From the NCBI RefSeq assembly GCF_000423565.1, contig NZ_AUIF01000011.1, positions 275,984 through 339,983 on the forward strand: a stretch of 64,000 nt of DNA. The letters run 5' to 3'. Below, one piece after another: positions 17,225-25,137 of this stretch. The first letter of the stretch is position 1; every line of letters begins with the position of its first letter. Made by a program: the position numbers and the translations under genes. Source of the stretch: Runella zeae DSM 19591. Its GTDB lineage: Bacteria > Bacteroidota > Bacteroidia > Cytophagales > Spirosomataceae. Under the pieces are notes generated by a model. The model made no database searches, was not told where the DNA came from, and worked only from the letters and a program-made list of their open reading frames with translations.

Positions 17225-17310
17225 TAGTACGAAAAAAAACTGCATTTTTGGTCATTTTTTATCTAATACTTTGACATTTTTAAAGGTTTTGTATGTTTGC
17301 TTTCGTACTA
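17225..17310 (+). promoter_or_regulatory. Promoter enclosed by inverted repeats (possible invertible promoter)
   Basis: A near-ideal Bacteroidota promoter, TTTG (17270-17273), 18-base spacer and TATGTTTG (17292-17299), points rightward. It is enclosed by the inverted repeats TAGTACGAAAAAAAAC (17225-17240) and GTTTGCTTTCGTACTA (17295-17310), which match at 14 of 16 positions with a perfect 10-base core. No rightward gene lies downstream; the only frame there is the antisense recombinase remnant. A further TACGAAAAC copy at 17322-17330 means a repressor-operator reading is also possible. Confidence 0.45.
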
Positions 17311-17334
17311 CACATAGATAATACGAAAACTGAA

Positions 17335-17760
17335 TTACTCATTTTTGCGCTCCAGTAACCTATACACCCCCTTCCCATCAAAAAGCTTTTGCCGCCTTGT
17401 CAAATATTGTGATTGATTTAGCTTTTCCGCCATGCCTTGATAAGTCATACCCATATTCCTATATAATGTTGGAAGCTCCTTTGCTTGCATATTTGCTTTG
17501 TGGGTTCTGGCATTCTCCATCCTAATATTACAACCTTTCTTTATCGCCTCAATAGTCAAGTTCTCAGGTTTACCAAGTATAATGCTCCGTGCTTTTAATT
17601 GCCTTACAGCTCCTTTCGTTCTTGTTCCTAATTTATAGGTGTTCCACGGTCGTTTTGTAAATATATGGTATTTATGGCCTTTTACAAATGACTGTTTATA
17701 AAATTCCACCACAATAAAAACTATCGGAAAATATATCACAAACTCAGCCCCACTCCACAA
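17335..17760 (-). pseudogene. Serine recombinase (resolvase) C-terminal remnant
   Basis: The last 95 or so residues of this 141-codon frame match the C-terminal part of resolvase/invertase-family recombinases of Bacteroidota: LKARSIILGKPENLT at the end of the long E-helix, then a helix-turn-helix region (YRNMGMTYQGMAEKLNQ) and TRRQKLFDGKGVYRLL. The catalytic N-terminal domain with its active serine is missing, and upstream residues are hydrophobic and unrelated, so the gene is broken. It is evidence of past mobile DNA here. A role in flipping the adjacent promoter is not possible in its present form. Confidence 0.65.
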
Positions 17761-17876
17761 AGTGAGGCATTGATTAATGAGATAACATTATGAGACACTT
17801 TTTGCAACTAAATCAGGCGTTTTTCTAATAGAAAATTTAGTCTCACAAAACGCCCGTTTTGCGAGACAAGTCATTT

Positions 17877-18665
17877 CTATAATTTAACTCCCTTCGTATC
17901 TATTGTATGAGCCGAAAAGACACCCAAAGATCCATTGGAAATATTGCTTGGAGGATTGGTTGGAGTTATACCGCCACCCGGGCCGCTATCACCTATCAGC
18001 ATCAAGGTCTTGTAAAACAATGCCGCATTTGCGTCGATGCACTGCATGGTTATATTGACGGCATCTCCTTTTTTCAATTTTACCTCATCATCGTTTATTT
18101 CCAGTCTAAGGGTATTGACAACGCCGTTTTTTACTTCATCGTTTTGGATAAAATGTTGGTTAATAAGTTTATCGTTTACCGACACTACAAACCGATAATT
18201 GTTCCCCTTTCCCATCGGGTCATTGTAAACCGGTATTAAATTGTATTCCGTTTCACCGGTAAAAACAACTTCCTCCACTTTTATGGACTCGAAGGATACT
18301 TGCTGCGGCATAGTGCTTTGAGCAACATATGTTTGATTTTCTGCCTGCACAGTCAGTGTATAGGTTCTGCCAGGCACGCCCTTTAGGGAAGCCGTCTGAT
18401 AGATCCCGTTGCCGCGCGGAGTCAAAGTTTCACGGTTTCCGGCATCATCCCTAATGCTGACGACGGCATTATCAATGGTAGGATAGGTGCCGGTTTCAAT
18501 CAATTTGAGGGACTTCGTGATTTTTACGAAATACGGTCCGGTTGCGTTGGTGATATTGCCATCTATGATGACTTTAGACTGATTTACTTTGTAGTCCAAC
18601 GTCACTGTTTTTTCGCAAGCGGTACACACCAAAGCGAGCAATACTAAGCTGATTATAGTTTTCAT
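17877..18665 (-). CDS. DUF4249-family lipoprotein
   Basis: A 262-residue lipoprotein: signal MKTIISLVLLALVCTAC with the lipid-attachment Cys17, then VTLDYKVNQSKVIIDGNIT, typical of the DUF4249 family. These proteins are encoded next to TonB-dependent receptors in Bacteroidota and probably act as their surface or periplasmic partner, in the manner of SusD, though the mechanism is not established. The gene starts 10 bases after the stop of the receptor gene on the same strand, so the two are co-transcribed, with the receptor first. Confidence 0.85.
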   Translation of the reverse strand: MKTIISLVLLALVCTACEKTVTLDYKVNQSKVIIDGNITNATGPYFVKITKSLKLIETGTYPTIDNAVVSIRDDAGNRETLTPRGNGIYQTASLKGVPGRTYTLTVQAENQTYVAQSTMPQQVSFESIKVEEVVFTGETEYNLIPVYNDPMGKGNNYRFVVSVNDKLINQHFIQNDEVKNGVVNTLRLEINDDEVKLKKGDAVNITMQCIDANAALFYKTLMLIGDSGPGGGITPTNPPSNISNGSLGVFSAHTIDTKGVKL

Positions 18666-18675
18666 TTTCGGGTGC

Positions 18676-21021
18676 TTAAAATTTAAAATTATACGTTACA
18701 CTCGGTACCCATTGAAAGAGAGACGTTTGTACGGCATCTATTTTTTCGGGATTAATTTTGTTTTCTTTGAACGTGATGGCATACGGGTTTTTACGACCAT
18801 ACGCATTGTATAAACCGAAACTCCATGAACTCTGAAACTTTCCCTTGGAAGGCTTTTCGTACGTGACGCCGATGTCAAATCGATGGGTAGCCGGCATTCG
18901 GTCTGCGTTACGGTTGCCATATTGGTAGACCAGCATGTTGTTCAGCAAGTATTTACCCGTAGGAAAGGTTACTGCATTGCCGGTGGTATAGATAAAAGTT
19001 CCGGACAGTGTCCATCGGGGAGAAAGTGTATAAACCCCAACGATCGACAGATCATGTGTGCGGTCCTGCTTGGCGTTGTACCATTGGCCGTTATTTATGC
19101 CTTCTATTTGGCGTTCCGTTTTTGAAAGCGTGTATCCTATCCATCCGGTCAATGTCCCCGTTTTCTTTTTCAATAAAATCTCTACCCCATACGCCCTTCC
19201 TTTCCCAAAGAGCAGTTCGCTTTCTACGTCAGGAACGGTGTTAATGTCGGCGCCGTCTCGATAGTCAATTTGGTGCTGCATGGATTTATAATAGACCTCT
19301 GTATTCAGTTCCAGCGCATTGTCGTTGAAGTTTTTACTCAGTCCCAGGCTCACTTGGTCGGCTATTTCCGGCTTTATGTTGTAGCTGTTTCCAATCCATT
19401 GATCGGTAGGGCTGCCGCCGGTAGAATTGCTCATCAAATGCAAATTCTGCGTGTTGCGGGCATAGCCCATTTTTACACTGGCAGTGGAGGTCACTCTGTA
19501 ATTGGCCGACAGTCTTGGCTCCAAATTGAAATAGGTTTTGCCGACTTTGCCTTTTTTCAATTCTACGGATTGAGGGAGCTGATTCTGCTCGTAAATATGA
19601 TAGGTATCTCCACCCATAACATTGTAAAAAGAAAACCGAAGTCCATAGTCAAGATTGATTTTCTCAGATACCTTCCAGGAGTTGTTCGTATATACCGCAT
19701 TTTCCAAGCCTATGCGGCTTTTTTTAGTATTCACAATATCAGAACCTTCGGCTTTTGTGGGCGTAATGGTGTGGTGGATGACATTGAAACCGAAGCGGAT
19801 GGTATTGTCAGCGTTTGGATAAAACGTAAAATCCTGCTTGAGGTTAAGATCCTTGATGTGAGAATTGAAATTTATCTCGCCTCCCTCGCTCTTAAATCCG
19901 ACATTGAAATCATAGTTGCTGTAAATGATGGAGGTATTGGAAAACAATTTACTGCTCAGTACACTGTTCCATCGCAAGGTTGCCGTAGAGTTTCCCCAGT
20001 CGCTGCCGAAAGTTTTTGAAACCCCTAATACGTCTTTGCCAAAATAGCCCGAAAAGTACAGTTTGTTCTTATCGTTGATCGCCAGATTGGCTTTGGCATT
20101 TAAGTCATAGAAGTACAATTTAACGTCTTTTAAATCGGACGAAAGTCGTGCAAAAAGGTCTGCATACGTCCGTCGACCGGAAATAATAAAGGAGGATTTT
20201 TCTTTTTGAATCGGCCCTTCTATCGTTAATCGGCTGCTGATCAGACCAATTCCACCGCTTACCTGATAATTTTTATTATTGCCTTCTTTCATTTTTACAT
20301 CCAACACCGACGACAGGCGTCCGCCAAACTGAGCCGGGCTGTTGCCTTTGATAATGGTAGCATCTTTAATGGCATCGCTATTGAACGTACTGAACATCCC
20401 CAGCAGGTGCGAAGCGTTGTATACGGGTGCTTCATCGAGCAGGATCAGGTTTTGGTCGGTCGCTCCGCCTCTCACCGAAAAGCCATTACTCCCTTCTCCA
20501 TTCGATTTTACGCCGGGCATCAATTGAATGGTTTTTACCAGATCCTTTTCACCAAATACGACCGGAATTTTAGCGGCGGTTTTCATATTCAGTATTTCCG
20601 TTCCCATGGCGGAGGAGGTAAGATTTTCATCTTCCTTTTTGGAAGAGACGACTACCTCCTGTAAACTGACTCCGTCGGCCAAATTCACGTTTACCGTCAC
20701 ATTTGCATTCAATGCTACCGGGATCGATTGCTGCTCGTATCCGATGTACGAAAAACGCAATGTGTAGTTGCCTTGGGGAAGCGAAAGGGAATAAAACCCG
20801 TACTCGTTGGTGGTTACTCCCACAGTAGGTTTTTCTAAGACTCCTACCGCTACTCCAATGAGTGTTTCACCGGACGATTTTTGTTTTATCGTACCGCTTA
20901 CTGTAAATTTTGTTTGCCCCAACAATAGCGTGGAGCTGCATAAAAGAAGAAGGGAAATGCCAATGGCTATCTTATGCTTGTAAGATAACGGGTGCGTTTG
21001 TCTATTTGTTTCGGGCTGCAT
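18676..21021 (-). CDS. TonB-dependent outer-membrane receptor
   Basis: A 781-residue receptor. The signal peptide (IAIGISLLLLCSSTLLLGQ) is followed by a carboxypeptidase-regulatory-like domain (about 38-125, GTIKQKSSGETLIGV, YTLRFSYIGYEQQ), a plug domain (VFGEKDLVKTIQLMPGV, GGATDQNLILLDEAPVYN) and a 22-strand-type barrel ending in YNFKF. It imports an unknown ligand with energy from TonB/ExbBD. It is paired with the DUF4249 gene and lies just downstream of a LytS/LytTR system on the same strand, which may control it. Confidence 0.93.
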   Translation of the reverse strand: MQPETNRQTHPLSYKHKIAIGISLLLLCSSTLLLGQTKFTVSGTIKQKSSGETLIGVAVGVLEKPTVGVTTNEYGFYSLSLPQGNYTLRFSYIGYEQQSIPVALNANVTVNVNLADGVSLQEVVVSSKKEDENLTSSAMGTEILNMKTAAKIPVVFGEKDLVKTIQLMPGVKSNGEGSNGFSVRGGATDQNLILLDEAPVYNASHLLGMFSTFNSDAIKDATIIKGNSPAQFGGRLSSVLDVKMKEGNNKNYQVSGGIGLISSRLTIEGPIQKEKSSFIISGRRTYADLFARLSSDLKDVKLYFYDLNAKANLAINDKNKLYFSGYFGKDVLGVSKTFGSDWGNSTATLRWNSVLSSKLFSNTSIIYSNYDFNVGFKSEGGEINFNSHIKDLNLKQDFTFYPNADNTIRFGFNVIHHTITPTKAEGSDIVNTKKSRIGLENAVYTNNSWKVSEKINLDYGLRFSFYNVMGGDTYHIYEQNQLPQSVELKKGKVGKTYFNLEPRLSANYRVTSTASVKMGYARNTQNLHLMSNSTGGSPTDQWIGNSYNIKPEIADQVSLGLSKNFNDNALELNTEVYYKSMQHQIDYRDGADINTVPDVESELLFGKGRAYGVEILLKKKTGTLTGWIGYTLSKTERQIEGINNGQWYNAKQDRTHDLSIVGVYTLSPRWTLSGTFIYTTGNAVTFPTGKYLLNNMLVYQYGNRNADRMPATHRFDIGVTYEKPSKGKFQSSWSFGLYNAYGRKNPYAITFKENKINPEKIDAVQTSLFQWVPSVTYNFKF

Positions 21022-21137
21022 TCAATGATCGTTTTTGTGATGACGATGCAAATCTTAAACTTGGAGAACGCGTCTGCTAATTTTTGAGAAGAAGGGTAGG
21101 AGTTATGCGAAGTACGTGTCTGTTTTACAGGAAACAT

Positions 21138-21830
21138 TCATGAAGAATACCGATTGAAAAACTCGTCGGCGTATGTTCTTCCAATCGGAAACTCGTTTTC
21201 ACCAATGAAAATAGTGGTTCCTCGAACTGCTTCGATCTTGCTGAAAGGCACGATAAAACTACGATGCACCCGCATAAAATCAGTCCCATGCAATTTTTCA
21301 ACCATGTCTTTCATGGAGATTCGCGCTACTATGGTTTTGCGGTCTTTGATATAGACTTTGAGATAATCGGCCAAGCCTTCGATGTAGAGAATATCAGCTA
21401 TCGGAATTTTTACCAAACTAAAATCGGCGCGGATGAAAATGTTTTTTTCAGCCTCATACGCCCTTTTGTTTATGTAATCAAAGTACTCCTGTGCTTTGGT
21501 AACGGCTTGCGTAAAGCGTTTTTGATTGATCGGTTTGAGTAAATAATCAATCGCATTCAATTCGTAACTCACGACGGCATATTCACTGAAAGCAGTGGTG
21601 AAAATCACCATTGTATCTTGCTGCAATGACTTTATTAGACTTATCCCGGTCATGGAAGGCATATGTATATCGCAAAAAATCAAGTCGATCGGAAATTTTC
21701 GCAAATACCGGAGAGCTTCACTCGGTTGCGTAAATGTTTTTACCAACCTGACGTTTTCACTTTTATCGCACAGCGATTTTATCACGTTAAGCGCTAACGG
21801 CTCATCGTCAATGGCAATGGCGTGTATCAT
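21138..21830 (-). CDS. LytTR-family response regulator
   Basis: A 230-residue regulator. The N-terminal receiver domain has acidic residues Asp8 and Asp9, the phosphoacceptor Asp54 (DLIFCDIHMP) and a conserved Thr/Lys switch (FTTAFSEYA, LLKPI). The C-terminal LytTR domain (IFIRADFSLVKIP, ILYIEGLADYLKVYI, FMRVHRSFIV) binds DNA as beta strands and typically recognises direct repeats. Its start codon overlaps the stop of the sensor kinase gene by the ATGA arrangement, so the two are translated together. The likely target is the receptor operon immediately downstream (inference from position). Confidence 0.93.
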   Translation of the reverse strand: MIHAIAIDDEPLALNVIKSLCDKSENVRLVKTFTQPSEALRYLRKFPIDLIFCDIHMPSMTGISLIKSLQQDTMVIFTTAFSEYAVVSYELNAIDYLLKPINQKRFTQAVTKAQEYFDYINKRAYEAEKNIFIRADFSLVKIPIADILYIEGLADYLKVYIKDRKTIVARISMKDMVEKLHGTDFMRVHRSFIVPFSKIEAVRGTTIFIGENEFPIGRTYADEFFNRYSS

Positions 21831-22852
21831 TGTAAATTGATAGATAAAGAGACAAAGAAATCTTTTTCGGTTTCATTAATGACCAGCAAATGTTTTGAGG
21901 GATAAATCAAATTGAGCCGATTTTTTGTATTTTCAATCCCCAAGCTGCTTTTTTCAGAAATGTCCCGTTGCAAAGCCACTTTTTTATTCATTACACTTAG
22001 CTGAAACTCCGTTCGGTCCACCGTTATTTCAATTTTAATGTGGCTTTTCTGTTCGGAGTTTACACCGTGTTTAAATGCATTTTCAATGAACGGAACAATC
22101 AGCATCGGAGCAATTCGTAAATCGGGAACGGTAGTCAAAGAATAATATTCCAATTTCACGCTTCGGTCTAAACGCAATTTTTGCAATTCTATAAAATTGG
22201 TAATGTAGTTTAGTTCATCTTCCAACAATACAAAATCCTGTTGCGTATCTTTCATCGAATAGCGCATCATCTCCGAAAGTCGGTCGACCATATCCGCCGT
22301 TTTGGGCGAGGTATCGATGGCGGTAGCGTAAATATTGTTCAATGTGTTAAATAAAAAATGCGGATTGATCTGTGATTTGAGCGACGCAATTTGTGCCGAT
22401 AGTTTTTCACTTTCCGTTTGTTTTAATCGGTTATAAACGGTCCATAAAATAGAGGACACAATCGATAACAGCCACAGTAAAAGAGCGTTAACAATAATGA
22501 CGGGGAAGATTTTTTCAAGCGGCGGATTGGTTACGGGTACTAAAACAGGAATAAGGCCGGAAAAGAAAAGTATGCCGCCAACGATGGAAAATACGACTGT
22601 TATTGCCAGCAACAGAAATAAAAAATACCCCCAGTAGTTGTTGACAAGCAGATACTTAGGAGTAAGGTAAAAGTAGTTAAAATAAAAAAGGACCAACAGC
22701 ATCGCACTTAAGATCAGGCAGAGTAAAAGGTATTTTTTGTCAGACGAAGGGTCTAACGCATTAAAAAGCTGATCGCTGGAAATGTAAGGAATAACCAGTA
22801 ACAATACCCATATGATGGCATGGGTAGCCATCGTGAACCGTTTAATCTTCAT
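21827..22852 (-). CDS. LytS-type sensor histidine kinase
   Basis: A membrane histidine kinase of about 341 residues. The chosen start is ATG at 22852 (MKIKRFTMATH); the frame is open 15 codons further up. Four hydrophobic segments in the first 150 residues form the membrane sensor. A coiled linker (NRLKQTESEKLSAQIASLK) leads to the His_kinase domain with the phosphoacceptor motif NPHFLFNTLNNIYA and a C-terminal ATPase domain (IAPMLIVPFIENAFKHGV, LGIENTKNRL). It should phosphorylate the overlapping LytTR regulator. The signal sensed is unknown. Confidence 0.92.
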   Translation of the reverse strand: MKIKRFTMATHAIIWVLLLVIPYISSDQLFNALDPSSDKKYLLLCLILSAMLLVLFYFNYFYLTPKYLLVNNYWGYFLFLLLAITVVFSIVGGILFFSGLIPVLVPVTNPPLEKIFPVIIVNALLLWLLSIVSSILWTVYNRLKQTESEKLSAQIASLKSQINPHFLFNTLNNIYATAIDTSPKTADMVDRLSEMMRYSMKDTQQDFVLLEDELNYITNFIELQKLRLDRSVKLEYYSLTTVPDLRIAPMLIVPFIENAFKHGVNSEQKSHIKIEITVDRTEFQLSVMNKKVALQRDISEKSSLGIENTKNRLNLIYPSKHLLVINETEKDFFVSLSINLQ

Positions 22853-23578
22853 AATTACTTTGATAATGGACTGTAAACAAAGATAGAAGGCGGTCACTTC
22901 AAAAAATATGAGAAGAAGGAAAGGTTTTTGTAGATGTTTGAATAAACCTCCAAAACGATACTCTTCTTATTTTGGTCTCTGTTATGCAGGAAGAAACAAA
23001 TCAGAAGGAATGGATGTCAATTATGATTTCAATCGATATAAAAATGATTGCAACTGTCTTGAGTTGAACCCTTTTTATTCTTTCTGTTTTGAGGATCATT
23101 CTGTTTATCATAAAATTCATTATAAGGCAGCTTTTTAGGCTGATTTTGCGGGAGATGTACCGATTTAAACACTAGTTTATTTCGGTACACTCTTGGTTCG
23201 TTTCACATTTTCTATTCATCTGCCTCTTCCCATGTATTGATTTTAATAAGGACTTTGTGTAGTTCACCCCCCCCCCACACAATAGTCCATGTAAGTAATC
23301 AAAAGAACTCCCACTATTCAAAGGGGTGCATTTCAATTTTATGCTGCTTGTATTAGTAGCTGCGTGACGGAATTCTAATCATTGGACCTTTTACGGAATA
23401 ATTTGTAATTCATCCGATTCAGATTGGTTTTATAGTACTCCAAAAGTTTTGGAGGCTCGTTTTTTGTTTCAGTGGACAACTTTTTGATTTTCAATATATG
23501 TTGATGTCATTTTGAGTAGTTCCCTCCAATAATTCAGTTTCCTGAGGCTGAATCCCCTTGTTACGTGCGGCCTCTGAA
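22853..23578. other. Gene-free stretch
   Basis: No convincing gene is seen over about 720 bases. It contains an imperfect inverted repeat at 23157-23188, a run of ten C at 23267-23276, and GGGGTGCATTTCAA at 23323-23336, which resembles 15953-15968. The make-up is that of decayed mobile or intergenic DNA. Confidence 0.5.
23157..23188. repeat. Imperfect inverted repeat sharing 13 bases with 17116-17128
   Basis: GTACCGATTTAAAC (23157-23170) pairs with GTTTATTTCGGTAC (23175-23188) at 12 of 14 positions around ACTA. TACCGATTTAAAC occurs again in the same orientation at 17116-17128 with further similarity downstream. The two copies bracket the recombinase remnant and the TonB operon. Confidence 0.45.
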
Positions 23579-23776
23579 TCATACTCCCGTCAATAGATGC
23601 ATATACATGGCAATCGTTTTTTTTCGCTTATCAGCCGAGGTACTTTTTTTCAAGCTAGCGTGCATAACTTGCCCTCCAAGTTCTGTCCAAATTTTGACAA
23701 AACCCTCCTTATACTGTAAATCTGTTAGTTTGTCGTATTGTGCGTTAGGAAGGGCAAGAAATTCTTTGCGAGTCAT
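23579..23776 (-). CDS. Possible small protein of unknown function
   Basis: A 65-codon frame starting ATG at 23776 with a plausible soluble, lysine-rich composition (MTRKEFLALPNAQYD, YKEGFVKIWTELGG). No family is recognised. An inverted repeat AGTAAAAAT / ATTTTTACT (23780-23801) lies just upstream of the start. The gene might be a fragment of a longer decayed gene; the opposite strand also has an open frame but with unlikely composition. Confidence 0.3.
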   Translation of the reverse strand: MTRKEFLALPNAQYDKLTDLQYKEGFVKIWTELGGQVMHASLKKSTSADKRKKTIAMYMHLLTGV

Positions 23777-23931
23777 GTCAGTAAAAATTCATATTTTTAC
23801 TAATAAAGCGAAGTTAATCCAGCTAATACGTGAGGATATATGTTTTTTTTACCTGTATAGCGCAAAAAACGAAGTTTTAAAATGGGGGGTGAATCAATAA
23901 GTTTGTATCTATACTATTCTTTAAATTAACG

Positions 23932-24453
23932 ATGATTATTGGCATTGGCGGATGCAGTCGCTCAGGAAAAACAACCTTAGCCGAAACCTTAGTTTGGCAC
24001 TATCGCACCCAAAATAAAACGGCGATTGCGCTGCATCAAGATGATTTTGTAAAAAAAATAAAAGAGCTTCTGCTGATTCAGAATCAAGCAGATTGGGAAC
24101 ATCCTGCTTCTGTTGATTTCGAGCTTCTCCAAAAAGCAATTATGTTTTTCAACGAATCGTTTGATGTGGTAATCTTGGAAGGAATACTTGTCTTCGCGGA
24201 TGCTGAGATGAATCTTAATTATGATTGTTGTTTTTTTAATACAATCTCAAAAGAAACTTTCTATAAACGGCGATTGGCCGAGACGCGTTGGGGAAAAGAA
24301 CCTGAGTGGTTTCTTGAACATGTGTGGGAAAGCTTCTTAAAATATGGTCAGCCGCCATTGATTGTAAAAAATATGATGGTCTTAGATGGGGAAAATCCGT
24401 ATCAAATGGAGAAAATAGAGGAATTTTTGCGACATATTGGCAATGGGCTGTAA
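23932..24453 (+). CDS. P-loop nucleoside kinase, uridine-kinase/NRK-like
   Basis: A 173-residue single-domain kinase. The Walker A loop GIGGCSRSGKTT is at residues 4-15. HQDDFVKKIKELL matches the substrate/Asp motif of uridine and nicotinamide riboside kinases, WEHPASVDFELL the following block, and VVILEGILVFAD the Walker B region. RRLAETRWGKEPEWF resembles the LID segment. It probably phosphorylates a small nucleoside-like substrate; the exact substrate cannot be told. It stands alone on the + strand at the right edge of the accessory region. Confidence 0.8.
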   Translation: MIIGIGGCSRSGKTTLAETLVWHYRTQNKTAIALHQDDFVKKIKELLLIQNQADWEHPASVDFELLQKAIMFFNESFDVVILEGILVFADAEMNLNYDCCFFNTISKETFYKRRLAETRWGKEPEWFLEHVWESFLKYGQPPLIVKNMMVLDGENPYQMEKIEEFLRHIGNGL

Positions 24454-24530
24454 ATGAATAGCCATTTTGTCAGTAAAAAATGCAGTGGTATGTTGTTTGA
24501 AGTATTTTAAGCAACAAGCCAACTAGCAAG

Positions 24531-24932
24531 ATGAAAACGAAAATAGAAATTCCCCAAGATATTTTGACCGCCATAGATTTTGCCAATACCACAAATGGTG
24601 GCATGAGCGAACCTCACGTTGTGGTTGCACAACAAGAAGAAGGATATGATGTAAAAGTAAAGGCGGCAGGCTTAGAAGCTGATAGCTTTCAGGTTGATGT
24701 GTTGAACAATCGATTGTGGGTGTATCATTTGTTGCCTCTATTTGCTGAGCGTCCAGATGGTATGGACAACCTACAGACCGTTCGTACGATTGCCAATGTA
24801 TTTTTACCGAACGACGTAGATTCAGAGCGTATTACGGCCCGTTATGATTTTAAATCCCAGCAGCTTCATATTCATTTACCTCATAAATATACCACCCGCA
24901 ATTTCCGCCGACACATAGATATTGAATATTAA
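24531..24932 (+). CDS. Hsp20/alpha-crystallin-like protein
   Basis: A 133-residue protein with an alpha-crystallin-type beta sandwich: YDVKVKAAGLEADSFQVDVLNNRLWVY, then IANVFLPNDVDSERITARYD and QQLHIHLPHK. This corresponds to strands 3-9 of small heat-shock proteins, which hold unfolding proteins. The family's C-terminal I-x-I motif is not evident, and the N-terminal arm is short, so it may be a divergent member. A MITE-like element starts at its stop codon. Confidence 0.65.
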   Translation: MKTKIEIPQDILTAIDFANTTNGGMSEPHVVVAQQEEGYDVKVKAAGLEADSFQVDVLNNRLWVYHLLPLFAERPDGMDNLQTVRTIANVFLPNDVDSERITARYDFKSQQLHIHLPHKYTTRNFRRHIDIEY

Positions 24933-25114
24933 GAGCTGTCTCAAAAGTCTAGTAGCACCAAATTATCTTTGGCCTCTGTTCAACCTCACCCCCTAAATCC
25001 CCCTCTCCTTTCTGGAGATGGGGACTTTTGAAGCCCTTCTCCTAGCAGGAGAAGGGTTGGGATGAGGTGGAAACCAAAGAATATTTTGTGTCCTGTTATT
25101 TTTGAGACAGCCTC
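24933..25114. mobile_element. MITE-like palindromic element
   Basis: About 182 bases bounded by near-perfect terminal inverted repeats, CTGTCTCAAAA at the left (from 24936) and TTTTGAGACAG at the right (to 25110), ends of a kind seen in several IS families. Inside is a perfect 10-base hairpin CCCTTCTCCT/AGGAGAAGGG (25034-25056), and the C-rich left half and G-rich right half (CCTCACCCC versus GGGATGAGG) are roughly complementary, so the whole element can fold. It has no coding capacity and abuts the stop codon of the Hsp20-like gene. Confidence 0.7.
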
Positions 25115-25137
25115 CTCTAGTTTTGGATTATGATATG

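Noticed and set aside
17300..17800. A rightward gene driven by the promoter at 17270-17299
   Set aside because: No + strand frame of plausible composition follows; only the - strand recombinase remnant is coding-like.
19270..20019. 249-codon open frame on the + strand inside the TonB receptor gene
   Set aside because: It is antisense to clear receptor barrel sequence and shows no family features.
22908..23138. 76-codon open frame on the + strand
   Set aside because: Tyr/Cys/Asn-rich random-looking translation with no features, in an intergenic stretch.
23565..23900. 111-codon open frame on the + strand opposite the small - strand frame
   Set aside because: Its composition is Cys/Ser/Ile-rich and it crosses inverted repeats; the - strand frame is the more plausible one.
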